DNA from: Setoptus koraiensis
Lineage: Eukaryota; Arthropoda
Assembly: GCA_048013815.1 (NCBI GenBank)
Contig: CM106585.1
Location: forward strand, 14,942,001-15,006,000
Reading direction: 5' to 3'
DNA: 64,000 nt
Shown here: positions 62,930-64,000 of the stretch, piece by piece
Position numbering within the stretch: position 1 is the first letter of the stretch
How the letters are laid out: every line of letters starts with the position of its first letter
Position numbers and translations under genes: made by a program
The notes under the pieces: model-generated
Databases searched by the model: none
Seen by the model: only the letters and a program-made list of their open reading frames with translations
Told to the model about the DNA's origin: nothing

Positions 62930-63040
62930 TACCTGCGCCTGCCCGCGCTCACCTGAGCTACCTGCGCTCGCCTGAGATCGCCTGCGCCTACCCGCGCTCA
63001 CCTGAGCTCACCTGAGCTCACCTGAGCTCACCTGAGCTCG
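62930..63040. repeat. 10-bp tandem repeat (CCTGAGCTCA), 4 exact copies with a degenerate left flank
   Basis: Exact units occupy 63001-63040 (the last base differs). To the left the same CCTGCGCTC/CCTGAG text is irregular. Every unit contains CACCTGAG, which is both an E-box (CACCTG) and the complement of a splice-donor-like CAGGTGAG. Confidence 0.9.
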
Positions 63041-63530
63041 CAAAGGCATCGCGAATCTCGGCCGGCTACCGAGAGCCGACTGCCACTCGAGTGTTGCAAA
63101 GCTGACCAGTGCAAGCGGCTGCAAGTGTCCGCGCCATGGCTGCGGGCAACGTTGCGCCGGGCTCGATACGTCTTGCGCAACAAAATGCGTCCAAAAGTCC
63201 GACAAAATCACACTGATGTGTCGCATGCTGCTTCCTATCTGATCGCATCAACTCACAACTTGTCAGACACAGGCCAAGTGAGCTTGTGTTGCGCAACCTG
63301 TTCATGCGCGGCCGCATCACTTGGGCGCCGGTCGCCGGCCACTCAGCCTGAGTGACTCAGGTGAGTGTGGCCATTGTGTGAGCAAATTATCAAATAATTA
63401 TCATTATAATTATTTTGGTTTGTGCGAGCGCTTAAGAGTGCTCGTTAGCGAGCCAGTTGTCACCTGGTGTCCCTTTAGTTGGCTTGGGCGGCGCGAGGCA
63501 GCGACAGTGTCGCCAGCTTCAACCGTCTGC

Positions 63531-63593
63531 ACAGTCTCGTCAGTCTCGTCAGTCTCGTCAGTCTCGTCAGTCTCGTCAGTCTCGACATTCTCG
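63531..63593. repeat. 9-bp tandem repeat (CAGTCTCGT), about 6-7 copies
   Basis: Contiguous identical units ending in CATTCTCGA. It reads as (Val-Ser-Leu)n or (Asp-Glu-Thr)n by frame and strand. Confidence 0.93.
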
Positions 63594-63955
63594 ACAGGAA
63601 CTGGCCAGAGTGGCTCAAACGGACAATTGAATTCAATTGTTCGTTGAATTGTTTGTTGGTGTGCGGCGCGCTCGCAAGCTGCCACGGCAGCCGACGAGAC
63701 GGCCGACGAAATGTCCGCTGCAGCAGCCGACGATATTGCAGCGCTGCGTCTGAGATGTTACGTAACAGTTGTGGCCGGCGCTGCGGTCCGCTCTCGGCCG
63801 GCGCTTCTGGCAGCGCGGCGAGCGCCGACAACCGGAAGGCGCAAGCCGCATATCGCGGGCGAGCGGTGTCGCGGGCAGCTCGACTGTTGTTGGCTGTGCG
63901 GCCAACTGCCGGCCGACCGCGGCCGGCCCGACCGTTGTGACGCAAGCCAGTGACG

Positions 63956-64000
63956 CAATGGTCAGTGTTGCAATGGTCAGTGTTGCAATGGTCAGTGTTA
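63956..64000. repeat. 15-bp tandem repeat (CAATGGTCAGTGTTG), 3 copies, cut by window end
   Basis: Three contiguous 15-base units reach the last base of the window, so the array may continue beyond it. Confidence 0.93.

Larger units (their letters stand above)
55981..64000 (-). other. Presumed intron of the Toll receptor gene, running off the right edge
   Basis: The last exon begins at an acceptor near 55977 and the rest of the TIR domain must lie at higher coordinates. I searched the minus strand here for TIR box 1 (DAF-S-Y), box 2 (RD-PG) and LRR patterns and found none, so the upstream exon is probably beyond 64000. The stretch contains tandem repeats at 57795-57853, 60979-61029, 61083-61140, 63001-63040, 63531-63593 and 63956-64000. 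It also has many TTGCGCAA/TTACGTAA 8-mers and a (TG)n run near 61827-61845. Its intronic status is inferred from the exon structure only. Confidence 0.55.

Noticed and set aside
62930-63040. Direct repeats that might suggest a CRISPR-like array
   Set aside because: Contiguous 10-bp units without spacers, in a eukaryotic intron-like setting; an ordinary tandem repeat.

Overview
The window looks like nuclear DNA of an invertebrate animal, most likely an arthropod; I cannot name the species. CG dinucleotides are common, so it lacks the CpG depletion of vertebrate DNA. Genes are very sparse, (CAA)n/(CAG)n-type arrays occur on both strands, and the one clear gene ends in a large intron. There are no operons, ribosome binding sites, CRISPR arrays or recognisable tRNA/rRNA genes. 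A run of 499 N (28569-29067) marks an assembly gap.

The only confidently coding sequence is the last coding exon of a Toll-family receptor on the minus strand (54783 to about 55977). It encodes the second half of a cytoplasmic TIR domain, then about 328 residues rich in Gln, Asn and Ser, including an uninterrupted run of 29 Gln, and a TAG stop. The first half of the TIR domain, the membrane segment and the leucine-rich-repeat ectodomain are not visible, so 55981-64000 is probably intron of this gene, with the upstream exons beyond the right edge. The 3' untranslated region should run leftward from 54783; an AATAAA in the sense of the gene lies at 53908-53913.

The rest shows no convincing exon. 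About 5.6-10.9 kb is AT-richer than its surroundings. Within it, 8.4-9.7 kb holds short AT-rich reading frames, a BED-finger-like peptide with an overlapping peptide that resembles part of a hAT transposase, and a 194-bp element bounded by 15-bp inverted ends. Together these suggest decayed DNA transposons. The remaining ~50 kb is GC-richer noncoding DNA crowded with short tandem repeats (period 9-25 bp, nearly every array with its own unit), GTT/GCT or CAA/CAG arrays, and short perfect inverted repeats.

The most striking window-wide signal is an excess of self-complementary 8-mers. By eye I counted 18 TTGCGCAA and 13 TTACGTAA where about one of each is expected by chance, and GGGGCCCC and GGCCGGCC also look frequent. 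TTGCGCAA and TTACGTAA match C/EBP and PAR-bZIP sites. However, the other palindromes and the perfect hairpins also fit a mutational process that makes small inverted and tandem duplications. I found no evidence of a new multi-gene system here.
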